Shown: positions 26,187 through 36,550, numbered from the stretch's first letter. The stretch: DNA of 64,000 nucleotides from G958295645 sp965242735 (GCA_965242735.1 OZ251497.1:434001-498000), one strand, 5' to 3'. Notes: generated by a model from the letters alone, not told the origin. Translations and numbers: made by a program.

Positions 26187-27989
26187 ATGAAGTCGTTCGA
26201 GGAGCTGCGGCTCGGCCCCGAAGTCGTCGGGGCTCTGGCCGCCGAGGGCATCGAGTCGCCCACGCCGTTCCAGGCGGCGGCCATTCCCGTCGTTCTGCGG
26301 GGCAACGACGTGTTGGGGCGCGTCGGCCCGGGCGGCGGTGCGCTGGTGGGATACGCGGCCCCGCTGCTCGAACGGCTCCAAGGGAACGCGGGCGCGCCGG
26401 CCTGCTTGGTCTTGTGCGCGAGCCGCCGCCAGGCGACCCGCTTGGCGCGGTCGGCGGCGCCCCTGTGCGAGGCGACGGGGCATCGCGCCGCCGCGCTTGC
26501 CCGGCCTTGGCGCCGGCCCGAGGAGGCCGACTTTCTCTTCGTGCCGGCGGACGGCCTACGCCCCTTGCTGGACGGGACGATCGGCACGGAGACGGTGCGG
26601 GCGGTCGTGCTTCACGACGGCGACGGGGTCGCGGCCGGCGTTCCGGCCGACCGCCTGGAAACGTTGCTCGCCGGGCTGCCGGACGACTGCCAGCGCGTTT
26701 TTTGCGGATTGCCGTTCGGGCCCGTGCTGCAGTCCATGGCCCGGCGGTTCACGCGCCGCGCCGCGACGATTCCGTCCCCCGACCGCCAGGAAGCGGCGGC
26801 GGACCGACGCGGCGCGAAGCCTCGTCGCCGCGGACAACCCTCGGGCGCGCGCCTGCTCCGTTGCGTTGCGGCCGACGGCGGTCGCTTCGAAGCCACGTTG
26901 GCGTTGCTGGCCTCCCTGCTACGGCCCGCGGCGGACGGACCTGCGCGCGAAGCCGCCGCGCCTCCTCGTTCTTCCTCCGGGCTGACCCCGTTGCTCCGGC
27001 AACGCGCGCCGCGCCACGTCCTCGTCTTCGCGTCGTCGGCGGACCAGGCGGCCGACTTGGGCGACTTCATCGAAATGCACGGATTCGCCGTGGGCCGGCC
27101 CGGCGACGAGGCGGCCCCGGTCTGGCTCTGTCCGGGAGAGGACGAGGCGGCTCGCGAAGCGGTCGAAGCGCATCGCGCGCCCGAGTCGATCGCCACGGTC
27201 TCCGCCGCGGTCCCGGCCGCCGCCGAGGCCGCCTCGCTCCGCCACGGCGCGGGCGGCGCCGCGTGGGTCGTGGCGCAAACGCGCGAGATGCGCCACGTGG
27301 AGGCGGTGTCGGAGAAGGCCGGCTTCGCCTTGAAGCGCGTCCAGGCCGAACGGCCGCCGGCGGTGTCGGAGGCGATCGACGCCCTAGGCGAGGAGCTGTC
27401 GCAGACCGCCCGCTCGCCGGAGACGATTCCCTACGCGCTGCTCGTGGAGGAACTGGGCTCCGGCCTCGCGGCGACCGAGATCGCCGCGGCCGCGCTGGCG
27501 CTTCTGCACCGCGAACGGGGCGCCGAAGCCCGCGACGCGTCGGCGCCGCCGCCGCCGAAGGCGTGGGTCAGGCTGTTTCTCTCGTGCGGGGAGCGCGACG
27601 AGATCGGCCCCAGGGAGATCGTCGGCGCCGTCACGAGCGAAGCGGGCGTCTCGGGCAAGGAGATCGGAAAGATTCAGGTGCGCGACAAGCACGCCATCGT
27701 CGAAGTCGCCGAACCGGAAGCGGCGCGGATCGTCAAGGCGCTCAACGGCATCACGCTGGGAGGCCGCAGCCTGCGCGTGGACTACGACCGCCAGCGGGAG
27801 AAGCGGCCCGCCTCGTCCGGCCCAGCCGGTGCGAGACCCCGGCGGCCCGCGTCGCCGGGCGGCCGGCGGACGGCCCCCAGGCGGCCGCATGGCAAGTTGT
27901 CCCCGGGCAACAAGTCGCCCCCGGGCAAGCGGACAGGCGCGACGCGCTCGCGAAAGGACCAAAAGCCGACGGCCAAGCGGCGTCCCTGA
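26187..27989 (+). CDS. Degenerate DEAD-box helicase-like protein with DbpA RNA-binding domain
   Basis: This 600-residue protein keeps the DEAD-box outline: Q-motif region SPTPFQAAAIPVVLRGNDVL (24-43), two RecA-like halves, then a DbpA-type RNA-binding domain (about 458-533, WVRLFLSCGERDEIGPREIV to GGRSLRVDYD). A Lys/Arg-rich tail of about 65 residues follows. The catalytic motifs are gone. Motif I reads RVGPGGGA instead of AxTGxGKT (45-52). Motif II reads HDGD instead of DEAD (143-146). Motif III reads CGLP instead of SAT (173-176). The HRIGRTGR motif is unrecognisable (LRHGAGGAAW). ATP hydrolysis is very unlikely. It is probably an RNA-binding structural or ribosome-assembly factor. Confidence 0.85.
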   Translation: MKSFEELRLGPEVVGALAAEGIESPTPFQAAAIPVVLRGNDVLGRVGPGGGALVGYAAPLLERLQGNAGAPACLVLCASRRQATRLARSAAPLCEATGHRAAALARPWRRPEEADFLFVPADGLRPLLDGTIGTETVRAVVLHDGDGVAAGVPADRLETLLAGLPDDCQRVFCGLPFGPVLQSMARRFTRRAATIPSPDRQEAAADRRGAKPRRRGQPSGARLLRCVAADGGRFEATLALLASLLRPAADGPAREAAAPPRSSSGLTPLLRQRAPRHVLVFASSADQAADLGDFIEMHGFAVGRPGDEAAPVWLCPGEDEAAREAVEAHRAPESIATVSAAVPAAAEAASLRHGAGGAAWVVAQTREMRHVEAVSEKAGFALKRVQAERPPAVSEAIDALGEELSQTARSPETIPYALLVEELGSGLAATEIAAAALALLHRERGAEARDASAPPPPKAWVRLFLSCGERDEIGPREIVGAVTSEAGVSGKEIGKIQVRDKHAIVEVAEPEAARIVKALNGITLGGRSLRVDYDRQREKRPASSGPAGARPRRPASPGGRRTAPRRPHGKLSPGNKSPPGKRTGATRSRKDQKPTAKRRP

Positions 27990-28256
27990 CCGCGCCCAGC
28001 GCGCTCACCGGTGCCGTGCATCACCGGACATCCGGCCGGGCAACCTGTGCGTTGCGTGACCCAGCGTCGATCCGGCGCGCGAACTTCGGCCGGATGCGCG
28101 CCTTGAGATCGTCGAGCGTCACGAGGGCCGCCGGGGTCGCCGTTCGTGGCAACCCGCGCGACGCGGCTCGGCGCCCACTTCGCCGCCGCGTACGCTCCGC
28201 GCGGCGATTTCGGGCCCTGCGGCCCGGCTCCCTCAACCCGGAGGGCTTGGCGGCTC

Positions 28257-28475
28257 TCAGGTCCCCACTTCTCCGCAGGCGCCGTCCCGGCACTTGCGGT
28301 ACATCCGGTAGGCCAGCATGACCACCAGCGCAACCAGCGCGATCTTGATGGCGGTTGCCGCAAACCCGAACAGCATGGCGACGACCGGGAAGACCACGGC
28401 CGCCAGCAACTTCAGCGCCACGACGCCGACCAGCCCCACCACCGCTGTCGCTCCCAACGCTCTCGCTACGTGCAT
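28257..28475 (-). CDS. Small membrane protein, unknown
   Basis: This 72-residue protein has a good AAGGAG ribosome site upstream of the ATG at 28475. Two adjacent hydrophobic segments are visible (ATAVVGLVGVVALKLLAAVV and ATAIKIALVALVVMLAYRMY). A short basic and acidic tail, RKCRDGACGEVGT, has two cysteines. No family is recognised. The 267 bases between it and the helicase-like gene contain only a 33-codon minus-strand frame at 28021-28122 (TLDDLKARIRPKFARRI), which could be a remnant. Confidence 0.65.
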   Translation of the reverse strand: MHVARALGATAVVGLVGVVALKLLAAVVFPVVAMLFGFAATAIKIALVALVVMLAYRMYRKCRDGACGEVGT

Positions 28476-28591
28476 TTCCTGACTCCTTTGGAGATTTCGG
28501 AAGACTTCAGTCCAAACTAACCCCGCGCGTCCAGCAACGCGGGCCTTCGTCCGAACTACGACCCAAGCGCGGGCGAAGTTTCGGCGCCGGC

Positions 28592-31006
28592 CTAACGCCT
28601 GAACCTGTACGACAGCTTGGCGAACAGTCCGTCCGCTTCCGGGCGCACGTCGCGGAAGCGAAACGCCCGCGTGTCTTCCATCAAGCGCGTGTAGCCCAGG
28701 TAGAAGACCGTTCCGGGGGTCGGTTCGTAGCCCACCAGCGCCTCCAGCGAGAAGTCGTGCGACTCCGAGCCGCCCAGCGTGGAGCAGTCCCCCGGATCGG
28801 AGCATCGCAGGAGCGGAAGCCCTTCGCCGGGCGTCAGCAACGGTCGTCTCTCCTGGCTCCCGTATTCCGCGATTGCCCGCACGAACAGCGCCCGGGTGAA
28901 CTGGTACTGGGCGTTCAACCGGGGGATCGTCGCCCGCGAGTAGAGCGATCCGTCGCGCTTGCGCCGCATTTCCGTGTGCCTCACCCCGATCTCGGCCCGC
29001 AGCTGCGTCGCAGGGAACAGGTTGAGGCTCGCGTCCATGGACCACGCGTCGGCCAAGTCGGCAGGCGTGTCGGTGGAGAACTCGAACAGCGGCGTCTCCG
29101 AGCGCGTCACCCGAACGTTGCCGCGGGCGCGGCTGAACGTGTTGACGAACATGAACAGCGTGGCCGACTGCAGTCCCTGGAAGCGGCTCTGGTCGGGGAC
29201 GAAGGGGCGCGGGCCGTCGCTGCCCGAGACGAAGAGGCCGTCGTACTCGTCCGCCCCGAAGTGGAGGAACGAGCGGCTGTAGTTGGCCCAGACGGTGACG
29301 TTGCCGCGAAACGACACGCTGCCGCCCAGCTGCATGCGCGCCTCCTCGGGGCGCCGGCCGTTCCAGAAGTCGTCGTGGTCCCAGAAGCCCTCGAACTCCA
29401 CGCTGGGGCCCCAGCGCTCCACGGCGTCGCCGGGGGCGCCGCGGAAGTTGTAGCCGATCCGCGAGTTCGCTTGGGCCGTCCCCGTCCTGCGGATGAAGCC
29501 GCTGCCGGCGACGAAGTCGTCGCTGACGTCGGAGACGCCGGCGTTGAACGAGAAGTTGCGCCCGGACCGGTCGATGCCGGCCGAGAGCAAGGCCCCCGAC
29601 TTGGCACGGGGATCGCCCGCGGCGGTGCGGCTCCCGGCCGCCAGCAGGGTCAGCGCGTAGCGACGCCGGAACTCGAGGCGGCCGTCGAGGCCCGCCACGC
29701 GGTTGTACCGGTCGCGGCCGTAGGTCCGGTCCGTGTAGATCGCGCCTGCGGTCGAGTTGCCGCCGATGTCGCGGCGCAGGCGCAGGACGTTGACGAGCGG
29801 CGTGGCCGGTTCGTCTCCCCCGTCCGGGTCGGCGACCTCGTCGACCGCTCCCAGGTAGCCCACGTTCCAGCCGCCGACCTTGCCCGTCAGCTTGGCCCCG
29901 CCCACCGGATTGACGATGGAGCGCGTGTATACCAGCTGGCGCGCAAGCTGGAAGATCTCGGCCCCCTCCAGGAAGAACGGCCTCTTCTCGCGCAGGAAGA
30001 GCGCAAACCGCTCGTTGACGGCGATCTGCCCCGCGTCGGCCTCCACCTGCGAGAAGTCCGGGTTGAAGGTGCCGTCGAGCGTCAGGTTCGACGTGATGCC
30101 GTACGTGGCGTTGACGCCGAAGTCGCCGGTCACCGGCCCGTGCCGCAATGCTCCTTCGGCGTCGTCGTAGGATCCCTGCCGCGTCAGGGTCTGCGCGGGG
30201 TTGATCTCCAAGAACAGGCCGGGGTCGAGGTCGGCGAGCCCCGTCAGGCTGCCGAACTGCTCCATTTGGTTGGACGTGTTGGCCGTCACGGGCGCCCACG
30301 ACTCGCCGTAGCCGTTGCGCGCGATTCGGCGCTCGACTTGGAGGCCCCAGTCCTGCATCGCCTTGTCCGGGAAGCGGATGCTCTTGAAGGGCAGCCGAAT
30401 CTCCACGGAATAGCCCCATTCGAACAACTGCCCGCCCGAGTCCCAGACGAAGTCGGGGTCCCAGTCGATGGGGGGACCGAACCTGCGCTGCCGTCCTCCG
30501 CCCCCGACGACCCAGAGGCCGTCCTGCTGCACGCCGTAGGGATTGGTCATGATCACGTAGGCGCGCCGCCGGTCGTTGAACGTGTCGAGCACGATGCGCA
30601 CGTAGTCGTCGGAGCGTCCGAAGGAATCGCGGTCGCCCAGCGTTGCCCGAGGACCCCCCGGCTCGTCGTCGAAGGCCTTGATCCCCACGTAGAGCGCATC
30701 GTCCGTCACGAGCAGCCTGGCCTCGGTGCGCTGCGTCGCGGGCACGCCTTCGACAGGATCGAACTGCGTGAAGCCGGTCAGCACGGGAGCCGAGTCCCAG
30801 ACGGCCTCGGAGAGCCTGCCGTCGACGTCGATGTCCGCCGCCGGGACCCACGGGCTGGCGACGTCGAGCGCGCCCGCCCCGCCGTCGTAGACCATGGGCG
30901 CGGCGGCCTCGGCTGCGGCCGCTTCGCCCGGTTGGGGCGGCTTGGATTGGGCGTCCTGGCCGAACGCGCCCAGGGGCGCCGCGGCGGCGGCGATCAAGGC
31001 CAACAT
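28592..31006 (-). CDS. DUF5916-type outer-membrane protein with CBM9-like domain
   Basis: This 804-residue protein has an exported N-terminus (IAAAAAPLGAFGQ). A carbohydrate-binding family 9-like domain covers about 55-230 (DIDVDGRLSEAVWDSAP, LVTDDALYVGIKAFD and GYSVEIRLPFKSIRF). A DUF5916 region and a long beta-strand-rich part then end in LFAKLSYRFRR, a typical outer-membrane barrel terminus. The ARxLVYTRSI and EKRPFFLEGAEIF region fits this family. The function is unknown and probably at the cell surface. The ATG at 31006 is used. An ATG at 31111 would add 35 basic residues and may give a better signal peptide n-region. Confidence 0.85.
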   Translation of the reverse strand: MLALIAAAAAPLGAFGQDAQSKPPQPGEAAAAEAAAPMVYDGGAGALDVASPWVPAADIDVDGRLSEAVWDSAPVLTGFTQFDPVEGVPATQRTEARLLVTDDALYVGIKAFDDEPGGPRATLGDRDSFGRSDDYVRIVLDTFNDRRRAYVIMTNPYGVQQDGLWVVGGGGRQRRFGPPIDWDPDFVWDSGGQLFEWGYSVEIRLPFKSIRFPDKAMQDWGLQVERRIARNGYGESWAPVTANTSNQMEQFGSLTGLADLDPGLFLEINPAQTLTRQGSYDDAEGALRHGPVTGDFGVNATYGITSNLTLDGTFNPDFSQVEADAGQIAVNERFALFLREKRPFFLEGAEIFQLARQLVYTRSIVNPVGGAKLTGKVGGWNVGYLGAVDEVADPDGGDEPATPLVNVLRLRRDIGGNSTAGAIYTDRTYGRDRYNRVAGLDGRLEFRRRYALTLLAAGSRTAAGDPRAKSGALLSAGIDRSGRNFSFNAGVSDVSDDFVAGSGFIRRTGTAQANSRIGYNFRGAPGDAVERWGPSVEFEGFWDHDDFWNGRRPEEARMQLGGSVSFRGNVTVWANYSRSFLHFGADEYDGLFVSGSDGPRPFVPDQSRFQGLQSATLFMFVNTFSRARGNVRVTRSETPLFEFSTDTPADLADAWSMDASLNLFPATQLRAEIGVRHTEMRRKRDGSLYSRATIPRLNAQYQFTRALFVRAIAEYGSQERRPLLTPGEGLPLLRCSDPGDCSTLGGSESHDFSLEALVGYEPTPGTVFYLGYTRLMEDTRAFRFRDVRPEADGLFAKLSYRFRR

Positions 31007-31126
31007 TATTCTATGGCGTCGGTTTGTGGCGGCGTCGGTTGCGGCGCATGGCTTGGCCTGCCGCCGCTCGCGCCGGCGCGCGCAACGCGACAGGATCTTC
31101 CGTCTCTGCATGGGAGCGGGCTGGAC

Positions 31127-31378
31127 ATGGACACTTGGGAGCCTCGATTCGTTGGCCGTGGCGCGGGCGAGCGCTGGTCGGCCGCCGAACGGGCGGCTCT
31201 GCTGGCGCGGGCCGAAGCCGGCCGTCGTGGGTTGCGGTGTCCGCGTTGCCGGGGAGCGTGCCAAGTCCTTCGCGCGGCGCCGAGGCCGGACGTGGCCTAC
31301 GTGCGCAGCCGGGTGGTGGTCCGGTGCCCGCAGTGCTTGGCCACGACGGCGACCGAAGCGACGACGGGCGACCGGTGA
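31127..31378 (+). CDS. Small zinc-ribbon protein
   Basis: This 83-residue soluble protein has an acidic/aromatic start, MDTWEPRFVGRG. Two knuckles follow, CPRC (about 49-52) and CPQC (about 71-74), spaced as in a zinc ribbon. It has no signal or membrane segment. Its stop overlaps the start of the next gene (GTGA), so the two are probably coupled. No specific family is recognised; a nucleic-acid or protein-binding role is possible. Confidence 0.6.
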   Translation: MDTWEPRFVGRGAGERWSAAERAALLARAEAGRRGLRCPRCRGACQVLRAAPRPDVAYVRSRVVVRCPQCLATTATEATTGDR

Positions 31379-32349
31379 CCACGCCCGGGATGGTCTTGGC
31401 CGTGGCGGTTGCCGCGGCGTCGGCGAGCGGGAGCGCCGCCGTCCAAGAGCACGGCGGCGAGAGCGATCGCGGAGCGGGCCCGAGGGCGCTCGTTCACCGG
31501 CCGGGGGCGCGCGCGGCGGCCCTGGGGGGCTCGTTCTGGGTCGGCGAGCGCAACGAGGCGGCCGTCTTTCATCATCCCGCCTTGCTGGGAGGCACGGGAT
31601 TCGGGGCGTCGTACGCGCACTTGGCCGACGGGTCCGCGCTGATGTCCGCCGGCGCCAGCGGCGCGTGGTTTGGCGGGACGGCGGGCATCGGCCTTTCCTT
31701 CGCCGACGGCGTCTCGATACGCGGCCGGGAGGCTCCCGAGGGAGGGCCTGAGCACGGCCGGGGCGGGACGCGCGACGGGCGGCCGCGCGGCCGGGACGAT
31801 GGTTTCGGCCACGCGCCAGAGGGATCGAGCTTCGTGCTGTCGGCGGGATTCGCGGCCGACGTGCTGGGCTTGCGCGCGGGCGGGATCGCGAAGGTCGTCG
31901 GCCGGAGCGGGCCGGGAAAGCGCCGGGCCGCGGTCGCGCTGGACTTCGGGGCGGCCATGGACGCGGGGCCGCTCGCGCTGGCCCTTTCGGTGCAGAATCT
32001 GGGCCCCGGCATGGAGGCGGACGATCACACGGTTCCATTGCCGGCCCGCGTGGCGCTGGGCGTGGGCACGGACCGAGAGCCGGCCGGTCCGTTCGACGTC
32101 GGTGCGGCAGCCCACTTGGCCGTGGAGCGCGGCGCCGGGACGCGGGGCGGCGCGGGCGTCGAGGTGGCTTGGTGGCCCGTCTCGGGGCGGGTCTTCGTGG
32201 CGAGAGGAGGACTTGCGGGCGGCGGCGGCCACAGGCTCGCGTCCACCTTCGGCGCGGGCTTCGAGGGCGATCGGATTCGCCTGGACTACGGCTACGGACC
32301 CCGCGACGGAGGAGCGTCCCGCCACGCCGTGAGCTTGGCCTTTCGGTAA
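31375..32349 (+). CDS. Outer-membrane beta-barrel protein, PorV/UPF0164-like
   Basis: This 324-residue protein starts at a GTG overlapping the previous stop; an ATG at 31390 is an alternative. A short signal segment, MVLAVAVAAASASGSAAV, precedes a region (GGSFWVGERNEAAVFHHPAL, then GFGASYAHLADGSA) that resembles the start of PorV/UPF0164 barrels. Alternating strands follow, and the protein ends in RHAVSLAFR, an aromatic-terminated last strand suitable for BAM recognition. A Gly/Arg-rich loop interrupts the strands at about 125-145. The role is unknown. Confidence 0.6.
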   Translation: MTTPGMVLAVAVAAASASGSAAVQEHGGESDRGAGPRALVHRPGARAAALGGSFWVGERNEAAVFHHPALLGGTGFGASYAHLADGSALMSAGASGAWFGGTAGIGLSFADGVSIRGREAPEGGPEHGRGGTRDGRPRGRDDGFGHAPEGSSFVLSAGFAADVLGLRAGGIAKVVGRSGPGKRRAAVALDFGAAMDAGPLALALSVQNLGPGMEADDHTVPLPARVALGVGTDREPAGPFDVGAAAHLAVERGAGTRGGAGVEVAWWPVSGRVFVARGGLAGGGGHRLASTFGAGFEGDRIRLDYGYGPRDGGASRHAVSLAFR

Positions 32350-32413
32350 GGGCCGGAAGGCGCCGGGCTGGGCGAGGGGACGGCGTCTGCCTCGCGGCCG
32401 CGCCTGCAGCGGC

Positions 32414-34735
32414 TCACCGTGCCGCCGGCGGAATGCGGGCTTCGAGGAAGGCCGGATGCATCCGCGACAGGCCGATGTCGTCGATCACCACCGTTCCCGC
32501 TTGCGTCCGGTCGAACACCAGGCGCACCGAGCGCAGCGTCTCCGGGTCGAAGGCGGGATTGGCCAGCGCGAAGTCCGACAACGGAATCGAGAAGTGCTGG
32601 AGAATGGTCTCCCATCGGTTCGCGAAGCGGTCGTCGTCGCGGTCCGCGCGGCGGTACACCCGGATGGTGAGCGGCCTGCGCAGCGGACCGTAGCCGGACA
32701 AGGCCACCCGCCCCGCGTCGCCGTCGGCGTCCTCGGCCTCGACGGTCAGATCGAGCGGCGGCTTCTCGTCGCCGGGCGAGTCGTCCCCGTCGCGGGCGGT
32801 CGTCGCAGACCTCCCCTCGGTGGAGGAGCGGGGCTTCCCGTCGCCGGCCCGGCGGTCGTCGTCGCCGCCGGACGCGCTGCCGTCGCCGCCGGACCCGCTG
32901 TCTTCGCTGCCGGCCCGCTCTCCCGTCGCAGGCGCCGCCGACCCGGCGTCGTCCCTTGGTTCGGGGTCGCCTCCGCGCCCGGCGGAATCCGGCCGCTCTC
33001 TCGGTTCCGGCTCGTCGTCACCCCCGCGTCCAGCCGAGTCCGGCCGCTCTCTCGGCTCCGGCTCGTCGTCCAGGCCGGCGACGTGCAGCTCCAGCGTGCT
33101 CTCGGCCCCTGCCCGCCAGCGCTCCGCCAAGCCCGGCGGCAACGAGACGGAGAACGTGGCGGGGGGCGCCGCCTCCGCGTCCGAGCCCTCGTAGGCGTTG
33201 TTCCAGCCCAGCCAGAGCGCCTGGTCGAGCTGGGACGACGACGTGTTGCTCCGGTTGGCGGACCGCAGATCGAGCTGGCCCTCTCTCCACGTGCCGAAGC
33301 CCTCGCCCATCAACGCGACGCCCTCGGCCGTCCCCGTCTCCAGGTCGATGTCCTCCTCGAAGTCGGCGAGCGGCCGAAACGAAGCGTCCTCGAACCGAGT
33401 GACGTACATCGTCTTCGGCAGCCACCCGCCGGCCACGCGATGGTCCCGAAACAGCGGGCGGTAGCGGTCGTCGCCCTTCAGCGCGATCTCCAAGAAGGCC
33501 GACACGAACACGCGCCCGAACTCGCGCTGCTCCTCGGCGGGCAGCAAGCCGCGCAAGTCGAGGATGCGGCCGCTGCGCGGACCGTTGTCGTGCGCGCCCC
33601 AGACGGTGTTCCACTGGCCATGGTTGGCGCGGTAGACGTACACGGCGGACTTGAACCAGTCGCCCCCGTCGTCGAAGCGCACTCGATTGAACTGGCGCAG
33701 TCCGTGGAAGCTGGTGACGTCGCCGTCGTGCGATCCGTGGAAGACGAGGTAGTTGACGTTTTCCACGGGCGCCCGCTGGTCGGCGGGCAGGTACTGGCCG
33801 TCCACGGGGGCGATGGCCACGACGGCGCGAATCGCGAAGTCGAAGTCGAATTCCACCGAAGCGTCGTCCGGGTAGCGCTTGAGCCTGTTGAAGGCCGCCG
33901 CGTGGCCGACCGCCTCGCCGCCGCGCGAATGGCCGATCAGGGCGATGCGGCTCATGTCGGCGACGCCGTGCAGCGGGCCGTCCTCGTCCTCCGTGAAGGC
34001 CCGCCACGCCTCCAAGTGCTTGAGCAACAGCCAACCGCGCGCGTCGTTCTCGCCCCGAATCCCGCCGTTGACGAAGTTCATGTCCACCGAGGCCAGCACA
34101 TAGCCCCGGCTGGCGAGCAGCTCGCCCAGCCAGTCGTAGCCGGGGTCCGAGAAGTCGCGCATGTCGTGGTTGCCGTGGACGACGAGGACCAACGGATGTG
34201 GGCCGGGCGCGGCCGGAAGCCACACGCGAGCGTTCAGCGGAAAGCTGTCCGGCGAGAAGCCCCAATAGCGGTTGCGGGACTTGGCCGAGCTGCCCAGGCT
34301 CACCAGCTTCGAGGCGTCGACGGGCTCGGTGACGATGGCCACCGAGTCGCGGTACTCGGGCCGGTTGCGGTCGGTCCCGCTGCCGTAGTAGAGCGTTCGC
34401 ACGGCGTGCGGGCCGGGACGCCCGGGGTGCGCTTCGTCGAGGACGTGCTGGGCGAGGACCACGGGGGCGTCGGAGGGCACGAGGTCCAAGGAGCCGCGGC
34501 AGGCGGCGAAGGCCAGGGGCGCACATGCGGCGGCGGCCAAGGCGCGTCGTGCCGCCCGGAGCGCCGCCCGCGTCCGCTCGTCGGCCGTCAGCACGCAAGC
34601 GGCCGCGGCCAACGCGGGTCTCGCCGCCCCCAACGCGGGTCTCGCCGCCGCCGCGGGTCTCGCCGCGGCCATTGCGCCACGCCCTCTGCCCGGCCGCCTT
34701 CTCCGGCGCCTCGCCGTCGCACTCGCACCGTCCAT
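32414..34735 (-). CDS. Large alpha/beta-hydrolase lipoprotein with repeat linker
   Basis: This protein has 773 residues from the ATG at 34735; an internal ATG at 34672 is also possible. The Arg/Ala-rich N-terminus ends in a lipobox-like LAFAAC. The hydrolase core shows HPLVLVVHGNHDMRDFSDPG (oxyanion region) and the nucleophile elbow IALIGHSRGGEAVGHA. Acid and histidine candidates lie near VFHGSHDGDVTSFHGL and YRANHGQWN. The chlorophyllase/PAF-acetylhydrolase-like layout suggests an esterase. A charged low-complexity linker with a 17-residue tandem repeat (32959-33075) leads to a C-terminal beta domain (LSGYGPLRRPLTIRVYRR). It diverges from the DUF72 gene. Confidence 0.75.
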   Translation of the reverse strand: MDGASATARRRRRRPGRGRGAMAAARPAAAARPALGAARPALAAAACVLTADERTRAALRAARRALAAAACAPLAFAACRGSLDLVPSDAPVVLAQHVLDEAHPGRPGPHAVRTLYYGSGTDRNRPEYRDSVAIVTEPVDASKLVSLGSSAKSRNRYWGFSPDSFPLNARVWLPAAPGPHPLVLVVHGNHDMRDFSDPGYDWLGELLASRGYVLASVDMNFVNGGIRGENDARGWLLLKHLEAWRAFTEDEDGPLHGVADMSRIALIGHSRGGEAVGHAAAFNRLKRYPDDASVEFDFDFAIRAVVAIAPVDGQYLPADQRAPVENVNYLVFHGSHDGDVTSFHGLRQFNRVRFDDGGDWFKSAVYVYRANHGQWNTVWGAHDNGPRSGRILDLRGLLPAEEQREFGRVFVSAFLEIALKGDDRYRPLFRDHRVAGGWLPKTMYVTRFEDASFRPLADFEEDIDLETGTAEGVALMGEGFGTWREGQLDLRSANRSNTSSSQLDQALWLGWNNAYEGSDAEAAPPATFSVSLPPGLAERWRAGAESTLELHVAGLDDEPEPRERPDSAGRGGDDEPEPRERPDSAGRGGDPEPRDDAGSAAPATGERAGSEDSGSGGDGSASGGDDDRRAGDGKPRSSTEGRSATTARDGDDSPGDEKPPLDLTVEAEDADGDAGRVALSGYGPLRRPLTIRVYRRADRDDDRFANRWETILQHFSIPLSDFALANPAFDPETLRSVRLVFDRTQAGTVVIDDIGLSRMHPAFLEARIPPAAR

Positions 34736-34811
34736 GGGGCTACATTCGTGCTCGTCGTCCGGCTTGGCAAGGAAAACGGGCCGGCCTGGCAAGCAAACGG
34801 AGGCGTGCGCG

Positions 34812-35516
34812 ATGCGCATTTGGACAGGCACCAGCGGGTTCTCGTACAAGGAGTGGAAGGGAAGCTTCTACCCGGAGGACCTGCCTGCCTCCAAGATGCT
34901 GGCGTACTACGCCGGGCAGCTCCGCGCCGTCGAGATCAACAACACCTTCTACCGTCTCCCGCGCGCGGAGATGCTCGCCAAGTGGAAGGCCCAGGTGCCC
35001 GAGGACTTCGCGTTCGTGCTGAAGGCCAGCCGGCGGATCACGCACATGAAGCGCCTCAAGGAGGCCGACGAGCCGCTCGGCTACTTGGCCCAAGCCGCGG
35101 CCGAAGGGCTCGGCGACCGTCTGGGGCCGGTGCTGTTCCAGCTGCCGCCGTACCTGAAGAAGGACTTGGAGCGGCTGAAGGCCTTCCTCGCGATCCTGCC
35201 CGAGGACATGCGCGCCGCCTTCGAATTCCGCCACGAGTCCTGGTTCGGCGACGACGTGCAGGCCGCGCTTGCGGACGGCGGAGCGGCGCTGGTCGCGGCC
35301 GACACGGGCGAAGGCGATCCGCCCGTGGTCGCGACGGCCCCCTTCGGCTACGCGCGCCTGCGACGGCCCGACTACGACGACGCCGACATTGCCGCCTGGG
35401 CCACGCGGATTCGAGAGGCCGGCTGGAAGGAGGCGTTCGTCTTCTTCAAGCACGAGGAGGAAGGCGCAGGGCCCGCCTTGGCGAAGCGATTCCAGGAGCG
35501 GTGCGACGCCGGGTAG
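34812..35516 (+). CDS. DUF72 family protein, YecE-like
   Basis: This 234-residue TIM-barrel-like protein matches the DUF72/YecE family in length and motifs. These are MRIWTGTSGFSYKEWKGSFY, VEINNTFYRLP, FAFVLKASRRITHMKRL, GPVLFQLPPYLKKDLERL and AFEFRHESWF. The biochemical role is unknown; a metal-dependent isomerase-like fold has been suggested for the family. The ATG at 34812 is chosen because a GGAGG site lies 9 bases upstream and the family N-terminus begins there. Confidence 0.92.
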   Translation: MRIWTGTSGFSYKEWKGSFYPEDLPASKMLAYYAGQLRAVEINNTFYRLPRAEMLAKWKAQVPEDFAFVLKASRRITHMKRLKEADEPLGYLAQAAAEGLGDRLGPVLFQLPPYLKKDLERLKAFLAILPEDMRAAFEFRHESWFGDDVQAALADGGAALVAADTGEGDPPVVATAPFGYARLRRPDYDDADIAAWATRIREAGWKEAFVFFKHEEEGAGPALAKRFQERCDAG

Positions 35517-35729
35517 CGTCCGTCCCCCGCGCGGCGTCCACGACGGCCGCCCGGCAGCGCGCCTCCGCGGCCGGCAACTCTCCAGGAGCCGATCCTGGTC
35601 GCGTCGGCCCCCGCCCGCGGGGAGGCGGACTCGGCCCCGCGCACCGCGGCTCCCCCGTTGACCGGCCTTCGGCCCGCCGGTAGCTTTCACGGCTCCGAAC
35701 TCGCACGACAGCACCCGAACCTGCGCACG

Positions 35730-36506
<777 letters not shown>

Positions 36507-36550
36507 ATTCGCGGACCGCGGCGCGGCGCCAACGCTAGGAGCTTCTTGCC

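Noticed and set aside
28021..28122. 33-codon minus-strand frame TLDDLKARIRPKFARRI
   Set aside because: Too short, no ribosome site and no recognised family; mentioned only as a possible remnant.
28355..31378. Very long plus-strand open frame opposite the DUF5916 gene
   Set aside because: It mirrors the codon pattern of the real gene, lacks family resemblance and is expected at this GC content. Only its last 83 residues (zinc ribbon, 31127-31378) look real.
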